DNA of 64,000 bases from Sphingorhabdus sp. SMR4y (GTDB lineage: Bacteria > Pseudomonadota > Alphaproteobacteria > Sphingomonadales > Sphingomonadaceae): positions 1,364,001-1,428,000 of the forward strand of contig NZ_CP022336.1 of assembly GCF_002218195.1 (NCBI RefSeq). The letters are read 5' to 3'. Positions 9,962 to 19,605 of this stretch are shown here, one piece after another (the first letter of the stretch is position 1; each line of letters starts with the position of its first letter). The notes under the pieces were generated by a model. It saw nothing but the letters and a program-made list of their open reading frames with translations, ran no database searches and had not been told where the DNA came from. The position numbers and the translations under genes are program-made.

Positions 9962-10816
9962 TTAGCTGGCGATGATCAGTTCCGCAATCCGCCTGGGGTC
10001 CTGCATCGGCATGAAATGGGTCAGGTCAGGCAGATAGACATCACTCCCGTTGGCAAAACCATCCGCCAGCCCGGGCGGGGTCGGCGACGTGGCAAAGTCA
10101 AAAGCGCCGTCCTGCACGAGCTGCGGCGCCCGCAAGATCTTGACGGGCTGCGCAATGCTGTCGATCAGCGGCCACGGATCGACCGAAGCGCTGGTCGCAT
10201 AGATCGATGCTTCGGTCTGCGGCGGACAGGCCAGGCGATATCCGCCCTGCCCGTCCGGCAGCAGCCCATGTTCGCAATAGTCTCTGAGCACCGCCGGATC
10301 CCACAGCCGGTAGGGATGCCGGTCTTGGAACCGCTCCAGCATTTCCTCCGGTCCGGTCCAGCTGTTGCGCCGCTTGGCGACCATCTCGCTGGTACCGCTA
10401 TAATCGGGCGGGTTCCGGTAAAATTCGCGGGCCATGATCACCGGATCGATCAGCACCAGCCGTTCCAGCAGATCGGGATGGCTGGCCGCCACCTGCACCA
10501 GGCAATGACCGCCCATGCTGTGCCCCGCGCCGACCGCAAACCGGATCCCCAGCGACTGCACCAGCTCTGCAGTCGCGCCGCCAACACCATTCCAGTCGGC
10601 AATAATCGGTGCATCGCTGCGGCCATGGCCCAGCTGATCCACCGCAATCACATGGGTGCCGGCCGGAAAAGCGGCCACGACCTGATCCCAGCAACGGGCA
10701 TGAAAGCCGGTGGCATGGAGCAGCAGCACCGATGGCCCCGCGCCCCGCTCGCCCCATTCGAAATAACAGATATCGCCGTGGGACGAGGCAAAATGGTGAA
10801 GTTCGGGATTTGTCAT
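9962..10816 (-). CDS. Alpha/beta hydrolase
   Basis: A 284-residue cytosolic alpha/beta-fold hydrolase without a signal peptide. It has the strand and oxyanion loop VLLLHATGFHARCW, the segment DQLGHGRSD, the nucleophile elbow GAGHSMGGHCL with Ser as nucleophile, and a C-terminal His in LPDLTHFMPMQ. The acid residue is not certain. This pattern fits the epoxide hydrolase/esterase/haloalkane-type family broadly, and the substrate cannot be deduced. A REP-like palindrome lies just upstream, between this gene and aspS. Confidence 0.82.
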   Translation of the reverse strand: MTNPELHHFASSHGDICYFEWGERGAGPSVLLLHATGFHARCWDQVVAAFPAGTHVIAVDQLGHGRSDAPIIADWNGVGGATAELVQSLGIRFAVGAGHSMGGHCLVQVAASHPDLLERLVLIDPVIMAREFYRNPPDYSGTSEMVAKRRNSWTGPEEMLERFQDRHPYRLWDPAVLRDYCEHGLLPDGQGGYRLACPPQTEASIYATSASVDPWPLIDSIAQPVKILRAPQLVQDGAFDFATSPTPPGLADGFANGSDVYLPDLTHFMPMQDPRRIAELIIAS

Positions 10817-10825
10817 ATATCTGTT

Positions 10826-10893
10826 CCGTTAGCCCTGAGCCGGTTGAAGGGCGATTATCGATAAGCGTGGTTCGACAGGCTCACCACTAACGG
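10826..10893. repeat. Paired inverted REP-like element (BIME-like)
   Basis: A 68-bp unit bounded by perfect 7-bp inverted ends CCGTTAG and CTAACGG. Each half is itself a hairpin: GCCC(TGAGCCGGTTGAA)GGGC and GTGGT(TCGACAGGCTC)ACCAC. The two halves are diverged inverted copies of a core like TGAGCCTGTCGAA. This is the architecture of paired REP sequences. It fills the gap between aspS and the hydrolase and may affect termination or mRNA stability. Confidence 0.75.
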
Positions 10894-10901
10894 ATTTGAG
10901 C

Positions 10902-12686
10902 CTAGCCTTCCTTCGGCGGCTCGACCACCCGGATATGCAATTCGCGCAGCTGTTTCGCGGCAACCGGGCTCGGCGCGCTCATCATCAGGTCTTCGGCCTT
11001 CTGGTTCATCGGGAAGAGCACAACCTCGCGGATATTCGGTTCGTTGGCCAGCATCATCACGATCCGGTCAACACCCGGCGCCGAGCCACCATGCGGCGGC
11101 GCGCCATATTTCAGCGCATTGATCATGCCGGAAAATTCGGTGTCGACCTGCTCCTTGGTGTAACCGGCGATCTCGAACGCCTTGTACATGATGTCGGGCC
11201 GGTGGTTCCGGATCGCCCCGGAGGACAGTTCGATGCCGTTGCAGACAATATCATATTGCCAGGCAAGGATGTCGAGCGGGTCCTTGCTCTCCAGCGCTTC
11301 CAGTTCGCCCTGCGGCATCGAGAAGGGATTGTGCGAGAAATCCATTTTCTTCAGCTCGTCATCATATTCGAACATCGGATAGTCGACGATCCAGCAGAAT
11401 TTGAACGCGTTCTCGTCGATCAGCCCCAGTTGCTCGGCCGCCCGCGTCCGCGCCAGGCCGGCCAGCTTCGCCGCTTCGGCTTCCTTGCCGGCGGCAAAAA
11501 ACACGCCATCATCCGGACCACAGCCAAGATCGGCCAGCAGCTTCGCCGTGCCTTCCTCGCCGTGGTTCTTGGCAATCGGCCCGCCGGCCGCGCCTTCCTT
11601 CATATTGATATAGCCGAGCCCGGCGAAACCTTCGCCGCGCGCCCAGTCGTTCATCGCATCGAAGAATTTGCGGCTGTTCTTGCCCGCTTCCGGCGCGACA
11701 AAGGCGCGCACGGTGCCACCGGTCGAAGTGATCTTGTCGAACAGGCCGAAACCGGAGCCCTTGAAATGCTCGCTGACGTCCTGGATGATGATCGGGTTGC
11801 GCAGGTCCGGTTTGTCATTGCCATATTTCAGCATCGATTCCTTGTAGGGAATGCGCGGAAATTCACCGGCGGGCGTTACCGAACGGCCATTGGCAAATTC
11901 CTCGAACACACCGGCCAGCACCGGCTCCAGCGTCTGGAACACATCTTCCTGGGTGACAAAGCTCATTTCGAAATCGAGCTGGTAAAATTCGCCCGGCGAA
12001 CGGTCGGCGCGCGCGTCTTCGTCGCGGAAACAGGGGGCGATCTGGAAATAGCGGTCGAAACCGGCGACCATCAGCATCTGCTTGAACATCTGCGGCGCCT
12101 GCGGCAGCGCGTAGAATTTTCCGGGATGAACCCGGCTCGGCACGAGATAATCGCGTGCACCTTCCGGTGACGATGCGGTCAGGATCGGCGTCTGGAATTC
12201 GGTAAAGCCCTGATCGGTCATCCGCTTGCGCAGGCTCGCGATCACTTTCGAGCGCAGCATCATATTGGCGTGCACGCTTTCGCGGCGCAGATCGAGGAAG
12301 CGATAGCGCAGACGGATATCTTCGGGATATTCCTGCTCGCCGAACACCGGCATCGGCAATTCATCGGCCGGCCCCTGCATGCTGACCGTATCAGCGACCA
12401 GCTCGACTTCGCCGGTCGGCAGGTTCTTGTTCACCGTTTCCTCGTCGCGGGCGACAACCTTGCCGGTTACCGTGACGACGGATTCAACCCGCGCACCGTC
12501 GAGAATCTTGAAAGCCTCGCTGCCGGTTTCGCTGACGATCTGGGTCAGACCGAAATGGTCGCGCAGATCGACGAACAGCAGATTGCCGTGATCGCGCTTG
12601 CGATGGATCCAGCCGGACAGACGGACTTCCTCGCCGACGTGCGAAGAGCGAAGCGCGGAACAATTGTGGGTGCGATATGCGTGCAT
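10902..12686 (-). CDS. aspS: Aspartyl-tRNA synthetase
   Basis: AspRS charges tRNA-Asp, and in many alphaproteobacteria also tRNA-Asn where the Gat amidotransferase is present. The 594-residue protein has the bacterial layout: an N-terminal OB anticodon-binding fold ([23 protein letters not shown]), class II motif 2 ([19 protein letters not shown]), the bacterial GAD insertion in the middle, and motif 3 ([19 protein letters not shown]). The C-terminus reaches VVEPPKEG. Nothing in the sequence alone settles whether it discriminates between Asp and Asn tRNAs. It appears monocistronic, bordered by a REP pair downstream. Confidence 0.97.
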   Translation of the reverse strand: MHAYRTHNCSALRSSHVGEEVRLSGWIHRKRDHGNLLFVDLRDHFGLTQIVSETGSEAFKILDGARVESVVTVTGKVVARDEETVNKNLPTGEVELVADTVSMQGPADELPMPVFGEQEYPEDIRLRYRFLDLRRESVHANMMLRSKVIASLRKRMTDQGFTEFQTPILTASSPEGARDYLVPSRVHPGKFYALPQAPQMFKQMLMVAGFDRYFQIAPCFRDEDARADRSPGEFYQLDFEMSFVTQEDVFQTLEPVLAGVFEEFANGRSVTPAGEFPRIPYKESMLKYGNDKPDLRNPIIIQDVSEHFKGSGFGLFDKITSTGGTVRAFVAPEAGKNSRKFFDAMNDWARGEGFAGLGYINMKEGAAGGPIAKNHGEEGTAKLLADLGCGPDDGVFFAAGKEAEAAKLAGLARTRAAEQLGLIDENAFKFCWIVDYPMFEYDDELKKMDFSHNPFSMPQGELEALESKDPLDILAWQYDIVCNGIELSSGAIRNHRPDIMYKAFEIAGYTKEQVDTEFSGMINALKYGAPPHGGSAPGVDRIVMMLANEPNIREVVLFPMNQKAEDLMMSAPSPVAAKQLRELHIRVVEPPKEG

Positions 12687-12894
12687 GATGGACCTTTGGA
12701 ATTGGGTACTTTCCTCGATGGAAAGATTGCAGGCGTAACACAGGTCTGCGCGCCATTTGTCAAGGGTTGAGATTGCCCGAACGGGCCACTGGCCACAGGG
12801 CGCGCGGTCGATAAGGACCGAACAAGCTTATGGTTGCCGACAAGCCGCTATCACCGGCAAAACCTTGCCTTTGACACAAGGCCCCTGCTCGCGT

Positions 12895-13176
12895 TCAGGC
12901 CCGACTGTCTTTCCGATCTTTCAGCGGATAATCCTCGGGCCGAACCGTGGAGACGTTGGGCCGGTCGCTCACTTCTTCCGGAGATTGCCCTCCGGAAGTG
13001 TCCTCATTCTCTTCATCTTCCGGGAAAGAGTCAGCTTCGCCATAGGTCCCGCCGGCCTTTCCCGTGTTCATGCCGTAGGAGGTTTCCGGCCGGTGCGGGG
13101 TTCCCGGCGCAGCTCCCGGGTTCTGCCGTTCATATTCATGGGAGTGCTCGTTTTTTCTGTTGTCGCTCGTGGTCAT
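12895..13176 (-). CDS. Small acidic hypothetical protein
   Basis: A 93-residue hydrophilic protein, rich in Glu, Asp, Ser, Pro and Gly, with no hydrophobic segment, so it is probably disordered. The chosen ATG (MTTSDN) has GGAG eight bases upstream. It contains short segments such as SFPEDEENED and VSDRPNVST. I recognise no family. It lies on the same strand as aspS but 208 bp upstream of it, so the two are probably independent. The function is unknown. Confidence 0.55.
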   Translation of the reverse strand: MTTSDNRKNEHSHEYERQNPGAAPGTPHRPETSYGMNTGKAGGTYGEADSFPEDEENEDTSGGQSPEEVSDRPNVSTVRPEDYPLKDRKDSRA

Positions 13177-13528
13177 GGCGGATTCTCCATTATTTGAGGT
13201 CATAAGAGGGTTACGCCATGACCGACTGATGGTTCCGGCCAGCGAGAACAAACTCGGCGGCAGATGGGGAACGAGAAACTGCGGGTATCACTACTGTCTT
13301 GGTGCAATAATAGCGATGACCGTGGATCAATCCGGGGCATTTTCCAGACGATCGCATTGGGTTGCCGTACGGGCGGAACACTCAAGGACTGATTGGCAAA
13401 ATATCGGTTCGCCGCGGATCATCCACCGGACCAGGCCGACACTTCCTCAGACGGTCTGAGCCACAACAACTCGTCCTGATATTAATATTTAACCATTTTG
13501 GAATACAATCAGTTGTCAGGAACATAAG
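13177..13528. other. Intergenic stretch, no gene seen
   Basis: About 350 bp upstream of a small acidic protein gene and a tiny plus-strand ORF. I see no convincing coding frame. The base composition becomes AT-richer toward the end (GATATTAATATTTAACC near 13482), which may hold a promoter for the 48-codon ORF. No clear -35/-10 pair can be assigned. Confidence 0.5.
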
Positions 13529-13675
13529 ATGGCAAAGTTTATTACGGGTCTATTTTTTGGAATTTTCATTGGCGGTTCAATCGTCGCGATGAACCGGGAT
13601 ATTCCCAATGATATCCAATGCGGTCGTTGGAATGTTTTTACAGCGAGCGATTCTGGTCATTGCTCAGACTATTGA
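13529..13675 (+). CDS. Putative 48-residue membrane peptide
   Basis: An ATG with AGGA eight bases upstream opens a 48-codon frame. Residues 3-20 (KFITGLFFGIFIGGSIVA) form one likely transmembrane helix with small-residue spacing, and the rest is polar with two Cys. The topology looks like a single-pass small membrane protein. It lies in a less GC-rich region just upstream of a cyclic-di-GMP gene. No family is recognised. The combination of RBS, helix and stop is suggestive but not proof of translation. Confidence 0.4.
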   Translation: MAKFITGLFFGIFIGGSIVAMNRDIPNDIQCGRWNVFTASDSGHCSDY

Positions 13676-13998
13676 TATATTGCGGGCAAACCCATTTAGG
13701 GTACAGAAATGAAAACTGTGATCGCACGATCATGGCAGATCCAGAACAAATTCAGCGATTGGTCATTCGAACCGCGTTTACGTTTTACGCGAATAGAGGC
13801 CATGTGAAAATCTGATGGGCTAGACGAGCGAAGGGACTCCGTCGTCAGGGAATCCGGCACCGAAGGATTCAAATCCCATTTACTAAAATTTACATAGGCG
13901 GTCAGTCGCTTAACGGCATATCTTTCGTGCTGTATTTTATCATTCGCTAACTTTTTAAGAATAGGTGGTGATCTTGAAAACATGGGAGTTGTAAACAG
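13676..13998. other. AT-richer leader region upstream of the GGDEF-EAL gene
   Basis: About 320 bp with only very short open frames (for example 32 codons from 13709). None has a convincing ribosome site or recognisable product. The region probably contains the promoter of the c-di-GMP gene at 13999. A GGGAG at 13984-13988 could serve as its ribosome binding site. Confidence 0.45.
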
Positions 13999-16242
13999 TT
14001 GAAATTTGAATCGCTCAAGATCGAGGATAGTCTGGAAATAGGCTTACCCGTGGATGATTCGCAAAGTTTCTTTGACCGGATCAGTTCCCGCATCCTGCCT
14101 CGGTCAAGTTCAGCAATACCGGATTCTCATGCGCTGAAAGGCAAAACAACAAAAGCACTGCTTCTTTTGCAAAATTACGAAGAGACAAGGCAGGGCTGGT
14201 TCTGGTCGACCGACAAGGCAGGAAAGATTACCTACATTACCGAGTCATTGGCCGAGGCCATGAATAACACGCAAAAGGGACTGCTTGGCACGCCATTTTG
14301 CGAGCTGTTCGTGACACCCGAAAATGATGTAAATAACCAGAGAAACCTGTCCTTTGTCCTAGCGAAGAAATCAGCATTTAATGAGCTGGAATTGAACGAC
14401 GCTAGCAGTGGTGAGGTTCGCTGGTGGTCCATTTCAGGTAAGCCGCAACTGGATAAATCCGGTGAATTCATGGGTTATATGGGCAACGGCAAGGACATAA
14501 CTGCCCAGCAACGGTCGAAAGAAGAAGCCTCCCGCCTGGCGATGATTGATTCCCTGACGGGGCTAGCCAATCGCTCCTCAATGTCGAAAACATTGGAAAC
14601 AGCCCTGTCGGCTTGCAATCAAAAGAAACGAAGTTGTGCGATCCTTCTCGTCGACTTGGACCGTTTCAAGCAAGTCAACGATACATTGGGACATCTCGCA
14701 GGCGACGAACTTTTAAAGCAGGTAGCGCAACGACTAACTAGTATCGTCGGCGACCGGGGGACAGTAAGCCGGATTGGCGGAGACGAATTTCAGATTTTAC
14801 TCCCGCACATTGAAGATCGGGGAAAATTGGGTGAGTTGGCGCAGGCCATAATCTCCAACCTGTCTCAGCCTTACACAACGAATGGATCCAAATGCAGGAT
14901 CGGAGCGTCGGTAGGGATTGCAATCAGTCCGTTTGACGGGAAGACAAGTGAAGACCTTATTGATGGTGCTGACCTCGCACTCTATGCTGCGAAAGGTAAC
15001 GGAAGAGGCCGCTTTCATTTTTTCTCGGAAGGTTTGAAACGGACGGCAAAAGATCGCAGAATTCTGGAAGAAAATCTGCGGGACGCACTGCTGCGGGATG
15101 AATTATACTTAACCTACCAGCCCATCGTTAATGCAAAAAACAACACTGTCAGAGGCGTCGAAGCTCTCATGCGCTGGGACCATCCGGAACGCGGCCCAAT
15201 CTCGCCAAGCCTTTTCATTCCTATCGCTGAAGAAGCAAATCTCATCAAGGTTTTGGGGGAATGGGCATTAAACCGGGCATGCCTTGACGCGGTAAAATGG
15301 CCCGGGAACTTCAGAGTTGCCGTCAATGTATCGCCAATTCAGTTTGCCGATAAGAACCTCCCCGGCATTGTAAAGAAGGCGCTGAAGAAATCAGGCCTTC
15401 CAGCCGAACGACTCGAATTGGAGATTACCGAAAGTATATTTCTCGGAGGATCCGAAAAAACAGACAAGATGTTCGCAGATCTCAAGAAAATTGGGGTCCG
15501 TCTGGCACTTGATGATTTTGGAACCGGATATTCATCCTTGAGCTACTTGCAAACAGCACCCTTTGACAAAATTAAAATCGACCAGAGTTTTGTCAGGGGA
15601 GCGACGATTCCAGGATCGCGCAATGGTGCTATTATAGCCGCGATAGTGGCGCTTGCAGAAGCACTGGATATGGAGACCACGGCCGAAGGCATTGAAGCCA
15701 TGGACGAGCTTGAATGGATCCGCAATCTTAACGTCAGCCATGTCCAGGGCTTTGTTTACAGTCGGGCTGTTCGCCCAGAAGAATTGCTTTCCCTTGTCGA
15801 AAACGGGGAATGGATCGTAAAACCGGCCGGCCCGGCAAAATTTCGTCACGACCGCATAACGATGTACCGCAAGGTTCGCGCGATTCACGACAACCATTGC
15901 TATTCGCTGATGATACGGAATCTTTCTCCCACCGGCGCGTTGATGGAGGGACTTATGGACGTCCCTGTCGGTACTAAATTCGTAATCGACTTCGGGGAAG
16001 GCCAACTGGCTCTCGCTGTCGTGCGGCGCTCGCACAAGCTTCAACAGGGCCTCGAATTCGAGGAAAGACTGGTCAGCGACGGGAACGGAGGCCTATGCAC
16101 TCGCAGAAGGGTTTCTCCATATCTGATTGCTTCGGCCGGAATGCAGAACCCGGACCAAACAAATGATTATGGTTCCAGTTCCAGCATCCAATCTTCGATC
16201 GACTCTCTGCCGGCGTTCTACACCTCAAATGAGAAACTTTAG
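13999..16242 (+). CDS. PAS-GGDEF-EAL protein with C-terminal PilZ domain
   Basis: A 747-residue cyclic-di-GMP signalling protein. A PAS-type sensor occupies about residues 55-170. The GGDEF domain has intact RIGGDEFQ at about 260, as expected of an active diguanylate cyclase. The EAL domain has GVEALMRW at about 388 and DDFGTGYSSL, consistent with phosphodiesterase activity. A PilZ-like domain at about 620-700 (YRKVRA then NLSPTGALMEG) should bind c-di-GMP. No membrane helix is visible, so it is probably cytosolic. The start is a TTG with GGGAG ten bases upstream; no nearby in-frame ATG has better support. Its base composition is visibly less GC-rich than its neighbours, hinting at transfer. 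Whether synthesis or degradation dominates cannot be told. Confidence 0.9.
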   Translation: MKFESLKIEDSLEIGLPVDDSQSFFDRISSRILPRSSSAIPDSHALKGKTTKALLLLQNYEETRQGWFWSTDKAGKITYITESLAEAMNNTQKGLLGTPFCELFVTPENDVNNQRNLSFVLAKKSAFNELELNDASSGEVRWWSISGKPQLDKSGEFMGYMGNGKDITAQQRSKEEASRLAMIDSLTGLANRSSMSKTLETALSACNQKKRSCAILLVDLDRFKQVNDTLGHLAGDELLKQVAQRLTSIVGDRGTVSRIGGDEFQILLPHIEDRGKLGELAQAIISNLSQPYTTNGSKCRIGASVGIAISPFDGKTSEDLIDGADLALYAAKGNGRGRFHFFSEGLKRTAKDRRILEENLRDALLRDELYLTYQPIVNAKNNTVRGVEALMRWDHPERGPISPSLFIPIAEEANLIKVLGEWALNRACLDAVKWPGNFRVAVNVSPIQFADKNLPGIVKKALKKSGLPAERLELEITESIFLGGSEKTDKMFADLKKIGVRLALDDFGTGYSSLSYLQTAPFDKIKIDQSFVRGATIPGSRNGAIIAAIVALAEALDMETTAEGIEAMDELEWIRNLNVSHVQGFVYSRAVRPEELLSLVENGEWIVKPAGPAKFRHDRITMYRKVRAIHDNHCYSLMIRNLSPTGALMEGLMDVPVGTKFVIDFGEGQLALAVVRRSHKLQQGLEFEERLVSDGNGGLCTRRRVSPYLIASAGMQNPDQTNDYGSSSSIQSSIDSLPAFYTSNEKL

Positions 16243-16505
16243 TTCTCATAGACTGATTTTGACGGCGGTACATTTTGATATAGCTCGCTGAGAAAGTCAC
16301 GGACGCAGAAACCAGCGGCAACGCCAGGTTCAGACGGGCGCTAAAATATCGACATATGCTGCACAAGCCGTAAAGTTGCCAACATTCGCCCGATATCGGT
16401 TGCTCGGTCACCAACGGATATTATGATCGTCACAACAACAGATTTCGTCCTTTACCGATACAGCCCCCCTAATCGGCAATATCAACAGACCACCGAACAA
16501 AACGC

Positions 16506-18020
16506 TTATATCAGCCCCAGCTTGACCAGTTCCTCATTCGCAAAAACCTGCCGGTCCGCAGGATCCGGCATCACTTGTGCCTGCGCCCATTTCCAGTCGG
16601 CGAAATTCTGCCCATAATCCCGTTTCACCCGCTGCTCGTCGAGATTGTTGGTCTTGCCCCAGTGGCGGGTGAAGGGGATACCGGCTCCATCCAGCGCTTC
16701 GATCACCTTCTTGTAGCCACTGTGGCTCGATTCAATATTGGGTCCGTCAAAGTCGATGACGACATTGTCCGGCCAGTGCGCGGGGGCGAGCAGACCGGCG
16801 GCCTGCCGGACGAAGCGTAGGGTGACGACCGTGCCGCCGCCACCGCGCCGGAAATTATTGATTATCAAATCAAAGACTTCGCTCAGCCTGTTGCGGTCAA
16901 GTGTAACTGACCCGTTGAACAGGCTGGCGATCGGCGCATGTTCTTCGGTGGTATGCCCCCAGGTGGCGATGGCGGGCGGATCGTCAACATCGCGATTGTC
17001 GGGATAACCCTGTTCCATCGCAAATTGCATGATCGCGCCCTTGAACAGGTCACTGTGCGCCATCGCCTTGCCGAGCAGGGTCAGCGCATCATAGCCGGCT
17101 CCCATGTCCCGCGGCGGCGGCGGCGGGATATTCGGGTCAAAGGGGCGCTTGTAGAGGAAACGGAGCAGACATTTCTTGTCGAAAGGATCGAAGGGATTGA
17201 GAATAACCTGCTGGAAATAGGGACTTTCATTGAGTCCGAAGGCGTTTGAGAATTTCCTGAACTCGCCGCGCGACAGCCAGTCGATATGCTCGCGCTTTAT
17301 CTTCGCCGCCTTCTGGATATTCTGCACCATATAGATCGGGTCGGTCTCGATCAGCATCGCGGTGACGAAGCCCATCGCGCCGACGTGTAGCTGGGCGGCG
17401 GCGAATATCCGGTCGTCGCGGATGATTTCGGAGCCGGTCTGCGCGATGAACGCGTCCGACAGCACGGCTTTTTCGGGCGAGATCCAAAAAATCCGCTCGG
17501 GTGTAACCATTTGCACCGCCCGGACATGGTCCTGGATGCCGCCCGCCTGCCAGACGCTGCCATGGGTTCCGGTCGCGCAGGCGCCGGCAAAGCTCTGTCC
17601 GTTGCTTGCTCCGCCGGTTCTGAGCGACCGGCCGATTTCTTCGGCACTTTCATACACTTCGTCAACCGTCGCGCCGGCCTGCACCAGCAACAGCGCTTCC
17701 GCAGCAACTTCGCAATCTTCATGCAGATCTTTTGCTGCCAATTTATAGGTCCGGTTCAACCGCAATGTTTCGACCAGCCAGCCATCTTCCACCACGTTGA
17801 TCGGCGACGGAGACCAGCCCGCTCCGACTGGCCGCACCGGAATGTGATATTGCCTGGCTTCCCTGAGCAGGTCCCGAACCGTTTCCGCCACGCCCTTCAG
17901 ATGCGCCCGACCGTTTTTCTCATCGCCATTGATTAGCTCGATCCGGGCCTTGAGATTGCATTCCGCGGTCTGGTGATAGTTGCTCCAGACCTGCTGACCG
18001 AGATTGACGATCCGTGCCAT
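16506..18020 (-). CDS. FAD-binding oxidase (PCMH/aldonolactone oxidase-like)
   Basis: A 504-residue flavoprotein of the FAD-linked oxidase group. The N-terminal PCMH-type FAD domain shows VRPVGAGWSPSP, a long LLLVQAGATVDEVY and the pyrophosphate loop RTGGASNGQSFAGACATGTHGS-like region around residues 135-155. The C-terminal half resembles sugar-lactone oxidases such as D-arabinono- or L-gulono-lactone oxidase and ends in NFADWKWAQ. The substrate is not determined. It overlaps the stop of the upstream membrane-protein gene by one base (TGATG), so the two are translationally coupled. About 260 bp without a gene separate it from the GGDEF-EAL gene. Confidence 0.8.
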   Translation of the reverse strand: MARIVNLGQQVWSNYHQTAECNLKARIELINGDEKNGRAHLKGVAETVRDLLREARQYHIPVRPVGAGWSPSPINVVEDGWLVETLRLNRTYKLAAKDLHEDCEVAAEALLLVQAGATVDEVYESAEEIGRSLRTGGASNGQSFAGACATGTHGSVWQAGGIQDHVRAVQMVTPERIFWISPEKAVLSDAFIAQTGSEIIRDDRIFAAAQLHVGAMGFVTAMLIETDPIYMVQNIQKAAKIKREHIDWLSRGEFRKFSNAFGLNESPYFQQVILNPFDPFDKKCLLRFLYKRPFDPNIPPPPPRDMGAGYDALTLLGKAMAHSDLFKGAIMQFAMEQGYPDNRDVDDPPAIATWGHTTEEHAPIASLFNGSVTLDRNRLSEVFDLIINNFRRGGGGTVVTLRFVRQAAGLLAPAHWPDNVVIDFDGPNIESSHSGYKKVIEALDGAGIPFTRHWGKTNNLDEQRVKRDYGQNFADWKWAQAQVMPDPADRQVFANEELVKLGLI

Positions 18021-18352
18021 CAGGCTTCTCCCACGTCATGGTCTCCGGCATAACAGCGGTAGGCGATGCTCACCTTCCGGACAAAGCCGAAGCTGAGCAG
18101 GCAGATCAGAACGGCCTTGCCGGTCATGAAGAACCGCATGTCGTTGATGCCGAGTTGATAGCAGTCATCGACCTGAAGCGATCGCCCTCTCCGGGACGCG
18201 AAGCCCCAGGCCAATATCGTAATCTCAATCGTCTTGCCGCCAACCGGCCGCGGATCGGCGACGGCCAGACAGGCGTCCCCCCACAGCGCCATAATCTGCC
18301 CCAGCAAAAGCAGAACCAATACACCGATCAGAACCAGTGACCAAAATGCCAT
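18020..18352 (-). CDS. Small membrane protein, unknown function
   Basis: A 110-residue protein whose preferred start (MAFWSLVLIG) has GGGGGA five bases upstream; an ATG four codons earlier is less well placed. The first 25 residues form a strong transmembrane helix (LVLIGVLVLLLLGQIMALW) and a second hydrophobic stretch lies near residues 75-90 (GKAVLICLLSFGFV). I recognise no family. It ends in a one-base overlap with the FAD-linked oxidase gene, so it may anchor or accompany that enzyme; this is inference from gene order only. Confidence 0.6.
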   Translation of the reverse strand: MAFWSLVLIGVLVLLLLGQIMALWGDACLAVADPRPVGGKTIEITILAWGFASRRGRSLQVDDCYQLGINDMRFFMTGKAVLICLLSFGFVRKVSIAYRCYAGDHDVGEA

Positions 18353-18423
18353 GATTTCCCCCAAATTCTATCCTGGACCCACGAAATGTTTGCGGGATCA
18401 GCCGGTCGCTGTATAGCACAAAA

Positions 18424-19605
18424 ATGCACATCCATAATTTGCTGACAACCAATCAGGACATCGCCGATATCTGCGCCCGATTTGCGACCGCAGACTTCGT
18501 GGCGGTTGATACAGAATTCATGCGCGAGAATACCTACTGGCCCATTCTCTGCCTGATCCAGATTTCCGATGGCAAGGAAGCCGCAGCTATTGACCCGTTG
18601 GCCAAGGGCGTCGATCTCGAACCGCTTATGGAATTGCTGGTCAACAACGAGAATGTCCTCAAGATTTTCCATGCCGGAGGACAGGATGTCGAAATCATCC
18701 ATAATATCACCGGCAAAACCCCTCACCCGATCTTCGATACCCAGATTGCAGCCATGGCGATCGGACAGAGCGAGCAGATCGGCTATGCCAATCTCGTGGA
18801 CAGCTGGCTGGGCATCACTTTGGACAAAGGCGCGCGCTTTACCGACTGGTCGCGGCGTCCGCTCAACGCCCGGCAACTGGAATATGCCGTGGCCGATGTT
18901 ACCCATCTAGCAAAAATTTTCCCGATGATGCTCGACAAATTGCGCGAGACGGGTCGAGGCATGTGGATCAACGCGGAGATGGAAAAGCTCGCCGATCCCG
19001 ACAATTATGTCAACGATCCGGAAAAATCCTGGCTGCGGGTCAAGTCGCAGGGCCGCAATCTTGAGATGCTGGGAAGACTGAAAGCCATTGCTGCCTGGCG
19101 GGAGATCGAAGCCCAGTCCAAGGATCTGCCCCGTGGCCGGATCATGCGCGATGAAACACTGGCGGACATTGCGGCGCATCCCCCGAAAAATCAGTCCAAG
19201 CTCGGACAGGTCCGCGGCCTTTCGGCCGGTTGGAAGAATAACGACATCGGCGCACGGCTGATGGACGTCATCGAACAGGCAGAACCGCTGTCGCGTGACG
19301 ACCTGCCGCAGAAAGTGGGCCGGCGCCCCAAAAATGGCAAGTCCAACGCACTGGTCACAGACTTGCTCAAACTGTTGCTCAAAATCCGCTCGGCTGAAAT
19401 GAATGTTGCATCCCGCCTGCTCGCTCGCGCCGATGATCTCGAACGCATCGTCGCCGGAGAGCGCGAGAACGTGCCATTGCTCGAAGGTTGGCGCTACGAG
19501 GAGTTCGGCCGGGACGCGCTGGATCTGGTCGAAGGCCGTGTCAGTTTTACGGTCAAGGACGGAAAATTGAAGATGACACACCAGCAAGATGGTGACGCAG
19601 AATAG
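18424..19605 (+). CDS. rnd: Ribonuclease D
   Basis: RNase D is a 3'-5' exoribonuclease that trims tRNA and other stable RNA precursors. The 393-residue protein has all exonuclease motifs of the DEDDy class: VAVDTEFMRE (Exo I), KIFHAGGQDVEII (Exo II) and LEYAVADVTHL (Exo III with Tyr and Asp). HRDC-type helices follow (ARLKAIAAWREIEAQ-like segment and the PPKNQSKLGQVRGLS region). The stop codon abuts the stop of the convergent ppx gene with no spacer, so any terminator must lie within the opposite coding sequence. Confidence 0.95.
   Translation: MHIHNLLTTNQDIADICARFATADFVAVDTEFMRENTYWPILCLIQISDGKEAAAIDPLAKGVDLEPLMELLVNNENVLKIFHAGGQDVEIIHNITGKTPHPIFDTQIAAMAIGQSEQIGYANLVDSWLGITLDKGARFTDWSRRPLNARQLEYAVADVTHLAKIFPMMLDKLRETGRGMWINAEMEKLADPDNYVNDPEKSWLRVKSQGRNLEMLGRLKAIAAWREIEAQSKDLPRGRIMRDETLADIAAHPPKNQSKLGQVRGLSAGWKNNDIGARLMDVIEQAEPLSRDDLPQKVGRRPKNGKSNALVTDLLKLLLKIRSAEMNVASRLLARADDLERIVAGERENVPLLEGWRYEEFGRDALDLVEGRVSFTVKDGKLKMTHQQDGDAE

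Noticed and set aside
13618-13815. Short frames upstream of the GGDEF-EAL gene
   Set aside because: They lack ribosome sites and recognisable sequence, and stop codons are frequent in this AT-richer stretch.
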